Positions 1 to 7,032 of a stretch of DNA of 19,475 nt are shown one piece after another (positions within the stretch are counted from its first letter, which is position 1; every line of letters begins with the position of its first letter). Made by a program: the position numbers and the translations under genes. The notes beneath the pieces are model-generated. The model was not told where the DNA came from, did no database searches, and saw nothing but the letters and a program-made list of their open reading frames with translations. Source of the DNA: Comamonadaceae bacterium (lineage in GTDB: Bacteria > Pseudomonadota > Gammaproteobacteria > Burkholderiales > Burkholderiaceae_C); assembly GCA_947464665.1 (NCBI GenBank), contig CANHXV010000017.1, forward strand, positions 1-19,475, written 5' to 3'.

Positions 1-759
1 CTGCCGCCGCCTTTGCAAAACGTCACTTACATTGACAAGCGTTTGTTAACCCTCGACAGCCCCGACACCGAGCCCATGCTGACCGCTGAGAAGCAACGTG
101 TGGTGATCGATTGGTACGTTCGTTGGCGCATTACAGATCCCATGGCTTACATCCGCAATGTTGGCTTGGATGAAAAGGCTGGTGCCAATCAACTGAACCG
201 AGTGGTTAGAAATGCTTTTCAAGAAGAGATCAACAAGCGCACTGTGAAAGACTTGCTGTCTCTAAGTCGCGACATCTTGATGAATGACGTCAAGCGCGAA
301 GTCCTAGATAAAGTGCGCGGTGAAAAGCCTTGGGGTGTGGACGTTGTCGATGTTCGCATCACAAGAGCAGACTATGTCGACGCCATTACCGAATCGGTTT
401 ATCGACGCATGGAGGCAGAGCGTAAGCGTGTTGCCAACGAACTTCGCTCTACGGGTGGTGCAGAGGGAGAGAAAATCCGTGCTGATGCCGATCGACAGCG
501 CGAGGTCACCATTGCCAATGCTTACCGCGATGCTCAAAAAATCAAAGGCCAGGGCGATTCACAGGCTGCCAAAATCTACAACGAGTCCTTTGGCCGCGAT
601 CCTCAATTTGCGCAGTTTTACAGAAGTCTCGATGCCTACAAGGCCAGTTTTGCTAAAAAGAGCGATGTCATGGTTCTAGACCCTAGCAGCTCAGACTTCT
701 TCAGAACCATGAGAGGTTCTTCTTCAGGTAGCCAAGCCGCTCCGACTTCGAAGAAATAA
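1..759 (+). CDS. hflC: HflC, SPFH-domain regulator of FtsH protease (5' end missing)
   Basis: This is the C-terminal part of HflC, the membrane-anchored SPFH/prohibitin protein that with HflK forms the large complex controlling the FtsH protease. The reading frame is open to the left window edge, and the codons before the first TTG (position 13) still read like the HflC run before QNVTYIDKRLLTLD. TTG 13 is therefore not the start, and the gene began outside the window. The 252 residues present cover most of the family's usual length of about 290-300. Visible parts are the SPFH core (DKRLLTLDSPD, VVIDWYVRWRI, DVVDVRITRAD), a charged helix rich in E, R and A (about residues 135-190 of the visible part), and a Ser-rich tail ending in PTSKK. 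The N-terminal membrane anchor is off-window. The stop codon directly abuts the next gene, so the two are probably co-transcribed, most likely with hflK upstream. Confidence 0.95.
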   Translation: MPPPLQNVTYIDKRLLTLDSPDTEPMLTAEKQRVVIDWYVRWRITDPMAYIRNVGLDEKAGANQLNRVVRNAFQEEINKRTVKDLLSLSRDILMNDVKREVLDKVRGEKPWGVDVVDVRITRADYVDAITESVYRRMEAERKRVANELRSTGGAEGEKIRADADRQREVTIANAYRDAQKIKGQGDSQAAKIYNESFGRDPQFAQFYRSLDAYKASFAKKSDVMVLDPSSSDFFRTMRGSSSGSQAAPTSKK

Positions 760-951
760 GTGAGCTTCTGGTCTTCAATCCTGATGGCCATTGCACTGGT
801 GCTGATTTTCGAGGGGCTACTGCCCCTCATTTCCCCGCCTAAGTGGCGAGAAATGTTTGCTCAGCTTTTGCAGTTAGAAGATGGGCAGATTCGGTTTTTT
901 GGCCTTTCCATTGTTTTGCTGGGCCTGTTTCTTTTGGTTTGGCTCATTTAG
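760..951 (+). CDS. DUF2065 (YjeT-like) small inner-membrane protein
   Basis: This 63-residue protein starts at GTG immediately after the hflC stop with no bases between, which suggests translational coupling. It has two hydrophobic segments, about residues 4-24 and 45-63, separated by a short polar stretch containing PPKWREMF and EDGQIRFFG. This is the pattern of the DUF2065 family, which is usually found next to hflC in proteobacteria. Its function is not established. By position it may be an accessory of the HflKC-FtsH membrane complex, but that is inference from gene order alone. The 51-base gap after it contains a possible promoter for hisZ. Confidence 0.85.
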   Translation: MSFWSSILMAIALVLIFEGLLPLISPPKWREMFAQLLQLEDGQIRFFGLSIVLLGLFLLVWLI

Positions 952-967
952 ACGCTGTTTGAACCAG

Positions 968-973
968 TAAAAT
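968..973 (+). promoter_or_regulatory. Possible -10 element for hisZ-purA
   Basis: TAAAAT lies 29 bases before the hisZ ATG, in the only gap of this left block between the hfl genes and hisZ. A short inverted repeat, CTGTT and AACAG with a 2-base spacer (976-987), follows it. No good -35 hexamer is seen at 16-18 bases upstream, so the call is weak and rests on position and AT content. Confidence 0.25.
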
Positions 974-1002
974 CCCTGTTTTAACAGCCTCCCCAGATTG
1001 CC

Positions 1003-2178
1003 ATGTCCGCTTGGGTCCTGCCGGATCACATCGCTGATGTCTTGCCCTCAGAAGCTAGGCACATCGAAGAACTCCGAAGATTGCTTCTAGACACTGCCCG
1101 AAGCTATGGCTTCGAGTTGGTATCCCCACCTTTGCTTGAGCACATTGAGTCCTTGCTAACTGGAACAGGCAAGGCGCTTGATCTTCAGACTTTCAAATTG
1201 GTCGATCAAATTTCTGGTCGAATGATGGGGTTGAGGGCTGATACAACCCCTCAAGTCGCTCGAATTGATGCCCATTTATTGAACCGAAAGGGTGTCACCC
1301 GGCTTTGCTACTGTGGCCCAGTTCTGCATACCCAACCCGATCGACCTCACGCCACCCGCGAACCATTGCAGTTGGGCGCTGAAATATTTGGCCATGCTGG
1401 CTTGGAAGCCGACCTTGAGGTTTTGCAACTGGCGCTAGATTGTTTGCGGGCTTCTGAAATGGGTGAGGTGCTGGTTGACCTGGCTGATGCCAGAATTGTG
1501 AGCAGCTTGCTTGAAGACATCCCGCTGACCGAAGTCATGCGAGGCGAAGTTTTTGCGGCGCTGGCCAGCAAAAATGCCTCTGCTTTAGGCGATTTGACCC
1601 AAAATTTTCCTGCAAGTATTCAAGCAGGATTGATGAACCTGATTGATCTGTATGGTGACTTTTCAGTTCTCTCGCAAGCACTGCAAAAATTGCCGCCCAA
1701 GCCTCAAATCAAGCTGGCCATTGAGCAGCTGAAATGGTTAAGCGAGCAACTGCCGGATGTTACCTTCAAGTTTGATTTGGCTGATGCCAGAGGCTATGCC
1801 TATTACAGTGGTTTGCGCTTTGCAATTTATGCAAAAGGCGCTAGCGATGCAGTTGTGCGAGGTGGGCGTTATGACGGTGTGGGTGCCGCTTTTGGGCATG
1901 AAATGGGCCGTGATCGTCCTGCAGTAGGTTTCAGCTTGGATCTGAAGCAATGGGTGGGGGTGGTTCCTCAGCTCAGTCTGAAGGCAGCCATTCGGGCTCC
2001 TTGGGGCACTCGCCCTGATCTGCGTTCTGCCATTGCGCAACTGCGCATGCACGGTGAAACTGTTGTTTGCAGTTTGCCTGGGCACGAAAGTGAAATAGAT
2101 GAATTCCAATGTGATCGTGAACTTCTTGAGGTCGCGGGGCAGTGGATCGTAAAAGCCATTGAAAACAAAACAAAATGA
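1003..2178 (+). CDS. hisZ: ATP phosphoribosyltransferase regulatory subunit HisZ
   Basis: HisZ is a catalytically inactive relative of histidyl-tRNA synthetase. It binds the short form of HisG and confers activity and histidine feedback control on the first step of histidine synthesis. The 391 residues show class II synthetase-like motifs: LRADTTPQVAR (residues 77-87), RGYAYYSGLRF (263-273) and VVRGGRYDGVGAAFG (284-298). The anticodon-binding domain of a true HisS is absent, which together with the length separates it from HisS. The ATG at 1003 has no clear Shine-Dalgarno sequence. The 3' end overlaps purA by four bases (ATGA), so the two genes are probably translated in a coupled way. hisG is not in the window, as is usual in Burkholderiales, where hisZ sits beside purA. 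Confidence 0.95.
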   Translation: MSAWVLPDHIADVLPSEARHIEELRRLLLDTARSYGFELVSPPLLEHIESLLTGTGKALDLQTFKLVDQISGRMMGLRADTTPQVARIDAHLLNRKGVTRLCYCGPVLHTQPDRPHATREPLQLGAEIFGHAGLEADLEVLQLALDCLRASEMGEVLVDLADARIVSSLLEDIPLTEVMRGEVFAALASKNASALGDLTQNFPASIQAGLMNLIDLYGDFSVLSQALQKLPPKPQIKLAIEQLKWLSEQLPDVTFKFDLADARGYAYYSGLRFAIYAKGASDAVVRGGRYDGVGAAFGHEMGRDRPAVGFSLDLKQWVGVVPQLSLKAAIRAPWGTRPDLRSAIAQLRMHGETVVCSLPGHESEIDEFQCDRELLEVAGQWIVKAIENKTK

Positions 2179-3554
2179 ACATGATCAAAGGACGTAACGT
2201 TGTCGTCGTTGGAACCCAGTGGGGTGACGAGGGCAAAGGCAAGCTGGTTGACTGGCTGACTGAAAGTGCTCAAGGTGTTGTACGCTTCCAAGGTGGACAC
2301 AACGCAGGACATACATTGGTCATCAATGGGGTCAAAACAGCATTGCATCTGATTCCCAGTGGCATCATGCGCGCTGGCGTCAAGTGTTACATCGGCAATG
2401 GCGTCGTCTTGTCTGCCGGTAAACTGTTTGAAGAAATTGCAGGTCTAGAAAAGGCGGGTGTTGAGGTTCGCTCACGTTTGCGCATCAGTGAAGCATGCCC
2501 TTTGATCTTGCCATTTCATGCGGCATTGGACGTTGCGCGTGAGGCAGCGCGTGAGCAAGGCGGCGTTGAAAAAATTGGCACCACAGGCCGAGGCATTGGC
2601 CCGGCCTACGAAGACAAAATTGCCCGCCGCGCTTTGCGCGTGCAAGACTTGAAATACCCACAGCGTTTTGCCCACAAACTCAAAGAGCTTTTGGATTTGC
2701 ATAACCATGTTTTGAAAACTTATTTGGGTTCTGAGAAATTCATTTTCGGCGATGCACTCAAGCCTTATGTCAAAAACGGTGAAGTTCAGTTTGACGTGGT
2801 TTTCAAAGAAGCCATGGAGCATGCAGAACTTTTGAAACCCATGATGGCCGATGTATCTCGCGAACTGAACGATGCACACCGCTTAGGCGCTAACTTGTTG
2901 TTTGAAGGTGCTCAGGGCACTCTGCTCGATGTTGATCACGGCACATACCCCTACGTTACATCTAGCAACTGCGTGGCTGGTAACGCGGCAGCAGGATCAG
3001 GTGTAGGTCCAAGCTTATTACATTATGTTTTGGGCATTACCAAAGCTTATTGCACGCGGGTTGGCGGCGGCCCTTTTCCAACCGAGTTGGATTGGGAAAA
3101 AGAAGGCACGCCTGGCTGGCACATGAGCACAGTAGGCGCTGAAAAGGGCGTTACAACAGGTCGCAGCCGTCGCTGTGGTTGGTTCGATGCTGCTTTGCTC
3201 AAACGAAGTGCTCAAGTCAACGGTTTGACGGGGCTGTGCATTACCAAACTCGATGTCCTAGACGGTTTGAAAGAGTTAAAGCTTTGCACAGGGTACGATT
3301 TGGATGGCGACATTGTGGACATCCTGCCCATGGGTGCTGAAGACATTGAACGTTGCAAGCCCATTTACGAAACCATTGAAGGCTGGACTGACAGCACAGT
3401 GGGCGTCACACAATTTGACAAATTGCCAATCAATGCGCGTTTGTATTTGCAGCGCATTGAGCACATCACGGGCGTTCCCATTCACTTGGTGTCGACCAGT
3501 CCTGACCGTGATCACACCATTTTGATGCACCACCCTTTTTTAACGCCTCTTTAA
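2175..3554 (+). CDS. purA: Adenylosuccinate synthetase
   Basis: PurA joins IMP and aspartate with GTP to make adenylosuccinate, the first committed step from IMP to AMP, in the cytoplasm. The family signatures are intact: GTQWGDEGKGK (residues 13-23), GGHNAGHT (40-47), TGRGIGPAYEDK, the SSNCVAGNAA region, and TTGRSRRCGWFDA. Length is 459 residues, slightly longer than the common 430, which is normal for beta-proteobacteria. The first ATG (2175) overlaps the hisZ stop; a second in-frame ATG lies at 2181 (codon 3), and either could serve. No Shine-Dalgarno is visible upstream in the A-rich run, which fits coupling to hisZ translation. A purine-type phosphoribosyltransferase follows 58 bases later. 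Confidence 0.97.
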   Translation: MNMIKGRNVVVVGTQWGDEGKGKLVDWLTESAQGVVRFQGGHNAGHTLVINGVKTALHLIPSGIMRAGVKCYIGNGVVLSAGKLFEEIAGLEKAGVEVRSRLRISEACPLILPFHAALDVAREAAREQGGVEKIGTTGRGIGPAYEDKIARRALRVQDLKYPQRFAHKLKELLDLHNHVLKTYLGSEKFIFGDALKPYVKNGEVQFDVVFKEAMEHAELLKPMMADVSRELNDAHRLGANLLFEGAQGTLLDVDHGTYPYVTSSNCVAGNAAAGSGVGPSLLHYVLGITKAYCTRVGGGPFPTELDWEKEGTPGWHMSTVGAEKGVTTGRSRRCGWFDAALLKRSAQVNGLTGLCITKLDVLDGLKELKLCTGYDLDGDIVDILPMGAEDIERCKPIYETIEGWTDSTVGVTQFDKLPINARLYLQRIEHITGVPIHLVSTSPDRDHTILMHHPFLTPL

Positions 3555-3612
3555 TTGATTTCATCATCTCTTTTCACCGTAAGTGAACTGAACCAACCTC
3601 TGGAGAATCTGC

Positions 3613-4137
3613 ATGCTGACCGAAGACGGCAAACACCTGTACGTAAGCTACGACGAATACCACAATCTGATTGAAAAGTTGGCCATCAAGGTGCACCAAT
3701 CAGGGTGGGAGTTCGATACCATTTTGTGTTTGGCAAGGGGCGGCATGCGCCCTGGTGATATTTTGTCCCGCATTTTCAACAAACCCTTGGCCATCATGTC
3801 CACTAGCTCTTACCGTGCCGATGCTGGCACTGTTCAGGGTCACTTGGATATTGCCCGTTTCATCACCACCCCTAAAGGTGAGATTGCAGGGCGTGTTTTG
3901 TTGGTCGACGACCTGGCCGACTCGGGCCACACCCTGCATGCGGTGGTAGACATGTTGAAAACCAATTACAAGCCGATCACTGAGCTGCGCAGTGCTGTCA
4001 TTTGGACCAAGGGACTTTCCGGTTTTCAGCCTGATTACTCTGTTGAATTTCTACCGACCAACCCTTGGATCCATCAGCCTTTTGAAGGCTATGACAGCAT
4101 GAATCCTGCAAAATTAATGGCAAAGTGGCAAGTCTGA
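3613..4137 (+). CDS. Purine-type phosphoribosyltransferase (Hpt/Gpt-like)
   Basis: This 174-residue type I phosphoribosyltransferase probably uses PRPP to convert a purine base, most likely hypoxanthine or guanine/xanthine, into its nucleotide. The PRPP-binding motif is clear at residues 95-107 (VLLVDDLADSGHT), with Ser where many relatives have Thr. The earlier loop LARGGMRPGD (40-49) binds pyrophosphate in this fold. The C-terminal hood region contains NPWIHQPFE, a feature seen in the xanthine/hypoxanthine-guanine branch. The ATG at 3613 is preceded by GGAGA (3602-3606) with six bases of spacing, a good ribosome site. The place directly after purA supports a purine salvage role. Exact base specificity cannot be read from the sequence, so no gene symbol is given. 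Confidence 0.85.
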   Translation: MLTEDGKHLYVSYDEYHNLIEKLAIKVHQSGWEFDTILCLARGGMRPGDILSRIFNKPLAIMSTSSYRADAGTVQGHLDIARFITTPKGEIAGRVLLVDDLADSGHTLHAVVDMLKTNYKPITELRSAVIWTKGLSGFQPDYSVEFLPTNPWIHQPFEGYDSMNPAKLMAKWQV

Positions 4138-4148
4138 AGGTAGTATGG

Positions 4149-4175
4149 TGGGATGAATGAAAAAAACTCATCCCA
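4149..4175 (+). repeat. Inverted repeat across the first start codon of the PLP-enzyme gene
   Basis: TGGGATGA (4149-4156) and TCATCCCA (4168-4175) are perfect 8-base reverse complements around an 11-base A-rich loop (4157-4167). In RNA this would place the ATG at 4153 inside a stem, while the second in-frame ATG at 4177 lies just after it. It could hide the first start, mark 4177 as the real start, or be chance. Confidence 0.5.
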
Positions 4176-5379
4176 TATGTCGACCCAGCTGATTCACCAC
4201 GGTTATATCCCCCCCGCTGAGTTTCAGGCCCCTCAACCGGGTATTTTCAAAGCCTCTACGGTTTTCTTTCCAAATGTGGCCGCCATGCGGCAACGCGAAT
4301 GGAAAGACAAATCTGCATACACCTACGGCACGCATGGCACGCCCACAAGCTTCACGCTTGAAGAACGTCTTTGCGCGCTCGAAGGTGGTAAACATTGTGT
4401 GCTGACCCCTAGCGGTTTGTCTGCCTTGGCGGTTGCGTCGTTTGCGGTTTTGAAAACGGGCGATCATGTTTTGCTTCCCGACAACTCTTACGGCCCTAAT
4501 AAGGTGTTGGCCGAAGGTGAGTTGGCATCGTTTGGTATCTCTCACACTTACTACGATGCCATGGATCCTCAAGATTTGGCATCCAAAATCAAACCCAATA
4601 CCCAACTTGTTTGGTTAGAAGCCCCAGGCTCAGTCAGCATGGAGTTTCCAGACTTGATTGGCTTGATCAAAGTGTGTCAATCTCATCGCGTTTTAACCGC
4701 TTTAGACAATACATGGGGGGCAGGACTTGCATTCAAGCCCTTTGATCTGTTGGGTGATGGCAGTTTGTCCGTTGATTTCACCGCGCATGCGCTGACCAAA
4801 TATCCCAGTGGGGGTGGCGATGTACTCATGGGCAGTGTCATGACCTGTGACGACGTATTGGCTTTGAAACTCAAAATGACCATGATGCGATTGGGAATTT
4901 GTGTGGGCGCCAACGACATAGAAAGTATTCTTCGCTCATTGCCCACCATTTCTTTGCGCTATGCGGCACAAGATCATTCTGCCCGTCAGTTGGCGCAATG
5001 GTGGAAAGGCCAAAAAGTGTGCGTTCAGGTACTTCATCCCGCTTTAGAGGGAGCCCCTGGGTATCGCCATTGGCAAGCCTTGTGCGCTCCTCAAGGTGGG
5101 CCTGGAAAAGCAGCAGGGCTGTTCAGCGTCATGCTGCATCCATCCTTGACACAAACCCAAGTCGATTCATTTTGCGACAGCTTGACTTTGTTCAAGTTAG
5201 GCTACAGTTGGGGCGGACCCGTTAGTTTGGTGGTCCCGTACAACATTTCCAGCATGCGCTCCCAGTGGCCTTCGCAACTTCAAAAAGGCCATTTGGTGCG
5301 TTTTTCAACAGGGTTTGAAGATCCTCAAGATTTGATTCATGATTTGGCCCAGACTGCGAAACAGTGCTTGAATTTTTAG
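4153..5379 (+). CDS. metC: Cystathionine beta-lyase-type PLP enzyme
   Basis: This is a Cys/Met-metabolism PLP-dependent enzyme. The most likely reaction is cleavage of cystathionine to homocysteine, pyruvate and ammonia in methionine synthesis. Visible features on the 408-residue form are YTYGTHGTPT (57-65) near the active site, LDNTW with the PLP-nitrogen aspartate D185, and the PLP-binding lysine K216 in HALTKYPSGGGD. GGPVSLV and the C-terminal VRFSTGFED match the family's C-terminal domain. Starts at 4153 and 4177 are both in frame. The first has AAGG twelve bases upstream but is covered by a hairpin; the second has no obvious ribosome site but gives the MSTQLIHHG opening expected of the family. 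Gene order and motifs favour beta-lyase, but cystathionine gamma-synthase or gamma-lyase cannot be excluded by sequence reading alone. Confidence 0.87.
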   Translation: MNEKNSSHMSTQLIHHGYIPPAEFQAPQPGIFKASTVFFPNVAAMRQREWKDKSAYTYGTHGTPTSFTLEERLCALEGGKHCVLTPSGLSALAVASFAVLKTGDHVLLPDNSYGPNKVLAEGELASFGISHTYYDAMDPQDLASKIKPNTQLVWLEAPGSVSMEFPDLIGLIKVCQSHRVLTALDNTWGAGLAFKPFDLLGDGSLSVDFTAHALTKYPSGGGDVLMGSVMTCDDVLALKLKMTMMRLGICVGANDIESILRSLPTISLRYAAQDHSARQLAQWWKGQKVCVQVLHPALEGAPGYRHWQALCAPQGGPGKAAGLFSVMLHPSLTQTQVDSFCDSLTLFKLGYSWGGPVSLVVPYNISSMRSQWPSQLQKGHLVRFSTGFEDPQDLIHDLAQTAKQCLNF

Positions 5380-5391
5380 ACGTCTTTAAAG

Positions 5392-5427
5392 ATTGAATGG
5401 CAAGCTGATACAGTGGAGCCATTCAAT
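5392..5427. repeat. 10-bp perfect inverted repeat between metC-like gene and small ORF
   Basis: ATTGAATGGC (5392-5401) and GCCATTCAAT (5418-5427) are perfect reverse complements with a 16-base spacer. The repeat begins 12 bases after the stop at 5379 and ends 13 bases before the likely TTG start at 5441. No T-tract follows on either strand, so it is not a standard intrinsic terminator. It could be an operator, an mRNA-processing hairpin or a Rho-region stem. Confidence 0.55.
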
Positions 5428-5440
5428 AGAAAGAAATACC

Positions 5441-5623
5441 TTGGCAACTCCCAATTACGGCTACGAAAAACGTCAAAAAGAATTGGCGAAGAAACGCAAA
5501 AAAGAAGACAAATTGAAAGCCAAGTCTGAGAAAAGATCAGATTCGCCTGAGACTCCTTCAGAAGGCTTTGCAGATGAAGCCAACGCAGCCTTGCCAGATT
5601 CTGATACGCCTCAAAACTCTTGA
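5441..5623 (+). CDS. Small lysine-rich conserved hypothetical protein
   Basis: This is a small, highly charged protein of about 60 residues. After the start it reads ATPNYGYEKRQKELAKKRKK, followed by more Lys/Glu-rich helix and an acidic, Ser/Pro/Asp-containing tail ending in QNS. The likely start is TTG at 5441, giving the opening (M)ATPNYGYEKRQKE; short proteins with this type of opening occur in Burkholderiales. The frame is also open from an upstream TTG at 5393, but that start would lie within an inverted repeat and add a non-characteristic extension. A purine-rich stretch (AGAAAGAAA) upstream may act as a weak ribosome site. There is no signal peptide or membrane segment. The basic half suggests RNA, DNA or ribosome contact, but function is unknown. 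Confidence 0.6.
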   Translation: MATPNYGYEKRQKELAKKRKKEDKLKAKSEKRSDSPETPSEGFADEANAALPDSDTPQNS

Positions 5624-5650
5624 TTTTTAGGCGACTCCAAAGACAGCGGC

Positions 5651-6349
5651 TTATTTCTGCTCGCCCAACATTCTTTTAAGTTGAGGCCAAATATTTTTCA
5701 TCATGGTGCTTTGCGCAGCTTCGTTGGGGTGAATGCGGTCTGGCTGAAACCACTTTAAGGAATCGGCATCGTCTGCAATGCCTTTTAAAAAACTGCTGTT
5801 CAGCTCAGCGCCAGTTTCTTTAGACACCGATTGATAAGCTTGTGCAATTTGTTGCGCATAGTTGGCGCCGTAGTTGGGGGGTATTTGCATGGCAACGATC
5901 ATCACTTTGGCTCCTGTTTTCTTGGCCTCTTTGGCCATGCTGCTTAAATTTTTTTGTGTCATTCGCATGCTCAATCCTCGAAGCGCATCGTTGCCCCCCA
6001 GTTCCACAATCAAAAGATGAGGTTTGTGAATTTGCAGCAGTTGTGGCAATCTGCTGACACCGCCTGAGCTCGTGTCTCCGCTGATGCTGGCATTGACAAT
6101 TCGCACTTTCACCATCTCTTTGGCAGCTTGCTCACTCATCAACTGTACCCAGCCCGTCCCTCGAGTAAGACCGTACTCTGCACTCAAAGAATCGCCCACT
6201 ATCAGCACAATTTTCTCAGGGCTTGAGATGGACTTGGCATCGGCGTTGGGTGATTGAGCGCTGGCCCAAAGGGGTAAGCAAAAACCCGCGCAGAACAAGC
6301 TCACCACAAGCCAGTTAAAGTATCGTCGTTGTAAGGAAAATGGGTACAT
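5651..6349 (-). CDS. tesA: Secreted SGNH arylesterase / lysophospholipase (TesA-like)
   Basis: This 232-residue SGNH-family hydrolase resembles E. coli TesA, a periplasmic acyl-thioesterase, lysophospholipase and arylesterase. All four catalytic blocks are present: GDSLS (52-56, nucleophile S54), NASISGDTS with G91, GGND (118-121, N120) and DRIH (204-207, D204 and H207). The N-terminus is a signal peptide with RR at 8-9, a hydrophobic core to about residue 28, and probable cleavage after ASA at 29-31. No lipobox cysteine fits, so a soluble periplasmic product is expected. The ATG (6347-6349) shares two bases with the start codon of the divergent ABC ATPase gene, as in the tesA/ybbA arrangement of E. 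coli but tighter. No clear Shine-Dalgarno precedes it. A shorter start at a GTG around codon 15 would remove the positive n-region and is less likely. Confidence 0.9.
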   Translation of the reverse strand: MYPFSLQRRYFNWLVVSLFCAGFCLPLWASAQSPNADAKSISSPEKIVLIVGDSLSAEYGLTRGTGWVQLMSEQAAKEMVKVRIVNASISGDTSSGGVSRLPQLLQIHKPHLLIVELGGNDALRGLSMRMTQKNLSSMAKEAKKTGAKVMIVAMQIPPNYGANYAQQIAQAYQSVSKETGAELNSSFLKGIADDADSLKWFQPDRIHPNEAAQSTMMKNIWPQLKRMLGEQK

Positions 6350-7025
6350 GTCAGAAACAATGATTTCAGTCAGTCACGTCAGTAAGGTGGTCAGTGATGT
6401 TGGGGGGCCGTTGGCTATTTTGCGTGATATTGATTTCTCCGTGCAGGCTGGGGAATCTGTTGCCATTTTGGGGGCCTCTGGTTCTGGAAAAAGCACTTTG
6501 TTGTCCATCATGGCAGGTTTAGATACACCAACCGAAGGCAAGGTTTCACTGGCAGGCCTGCAAATTTTTGACATGACAGAGGACCAGCGAGCTGCATGGC
6601 GCGGACAAAAGCTGGGCTTTGTGTTTCAAAATTTTCAATTGATGGGCCATTTGTCGGCACTGGAAAATGTCATGCTGCCCCTAGAATTGGCTGGCTTACG
6701 TAACGCATCTCAATTGGCCAAAGATATTTTGGCGCAAGTAGGTCTGGCAGAAAGACTGAAACATTTTCCCAAAGTTCTCAGTGGGGGAGAACAACAGCGT
6801 GTTGCGCTTGCCCGAGCCTTTGTGGTTCAACCTCAACTCCTCTTGGCGGATGAACCAACAGGCAGTCTAGATGCTCTAACAGGCGAAAGCATCATGGATT
6901 TGATGCTGTCCATGAATCAGGCACGCGGAACGACCCTGATTTTGGTCACGCATGATCAAAAACTAGCTTCTCGCTGCGATAGAACTCTCACGCTGCAAGC
7001 GGGACAACTCATATCCCAACGATAA
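6348..7025 (+). CDS. ybbA: ABC transporter ATP-binding protein (YbbA/LolD family)
   Basis: This 225-residue cytoplasmic ATPase belongs to the MacB/LolD/YbbA class of ABC transporters. Visible motifs are Walker A GASGSGKST (42-50), Q-loop Q94 in FVFQNFQ, the signature LSGGEQQR (144-151), Walker B LLLADE (164-169) with D168 and E169, the D-loop SLD, and the switch histidine H202. The start at 6348 has AAGGA (6333-6337) ten bases upstream. An internal ATG at codon 5 (6360) is an alternative. The divergent esterase next door mirrors tesA/ybbA of E. coli, but there the FtsX-like permease ybbP follows. Here rlmB follows instead after 7 bases, so any membrane partner is encoded elsewhere. The substrate is unknown. 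Confidence 0.88.
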   Translation: MSETMISVSHVSKVVSDVGGPLAILRDIDFSVQAGESVAILGASGSGKSTLLSIMAGLDTPTEGKVSLAGLQIFDMTEDQRAAWRGQKLGFVFQNFQLMGHLSALENVMLPLELAGLRNASQLAKDILAQVGLAERLKHFPKVLSGGEQQRVALARAFVVQPQLLLADEPTGSLDALTGESIMDLMLSMNQARGTTLILVTHDQKLASRCDRTLTLQAGQLISQR

Positions 7026-7032
7026 TTGGGGC

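Noticed and set aside
13..15. TTG as the start of hflC
   Set aside because: The same frame is open to the window edge and the residues before TTG fit HflC, so the gene is cut by the window, not short.
4168..4605. 145-codon minus-strand open frame inside the metC-like gene
   Set aside because: It overlaps a well-supported PLP enzyme and its composition looks like a shadow frame, with no motif and no ribosome site.
6287..6349. Lipoprotein signal in the arylesterase N-terminus (cysteines at residues 20 and 24)
   Set aside because: The residues before both cysteines do not fit a lipobox, whereas ASA followed by Q fits ordinary signal peptidase cleavage.
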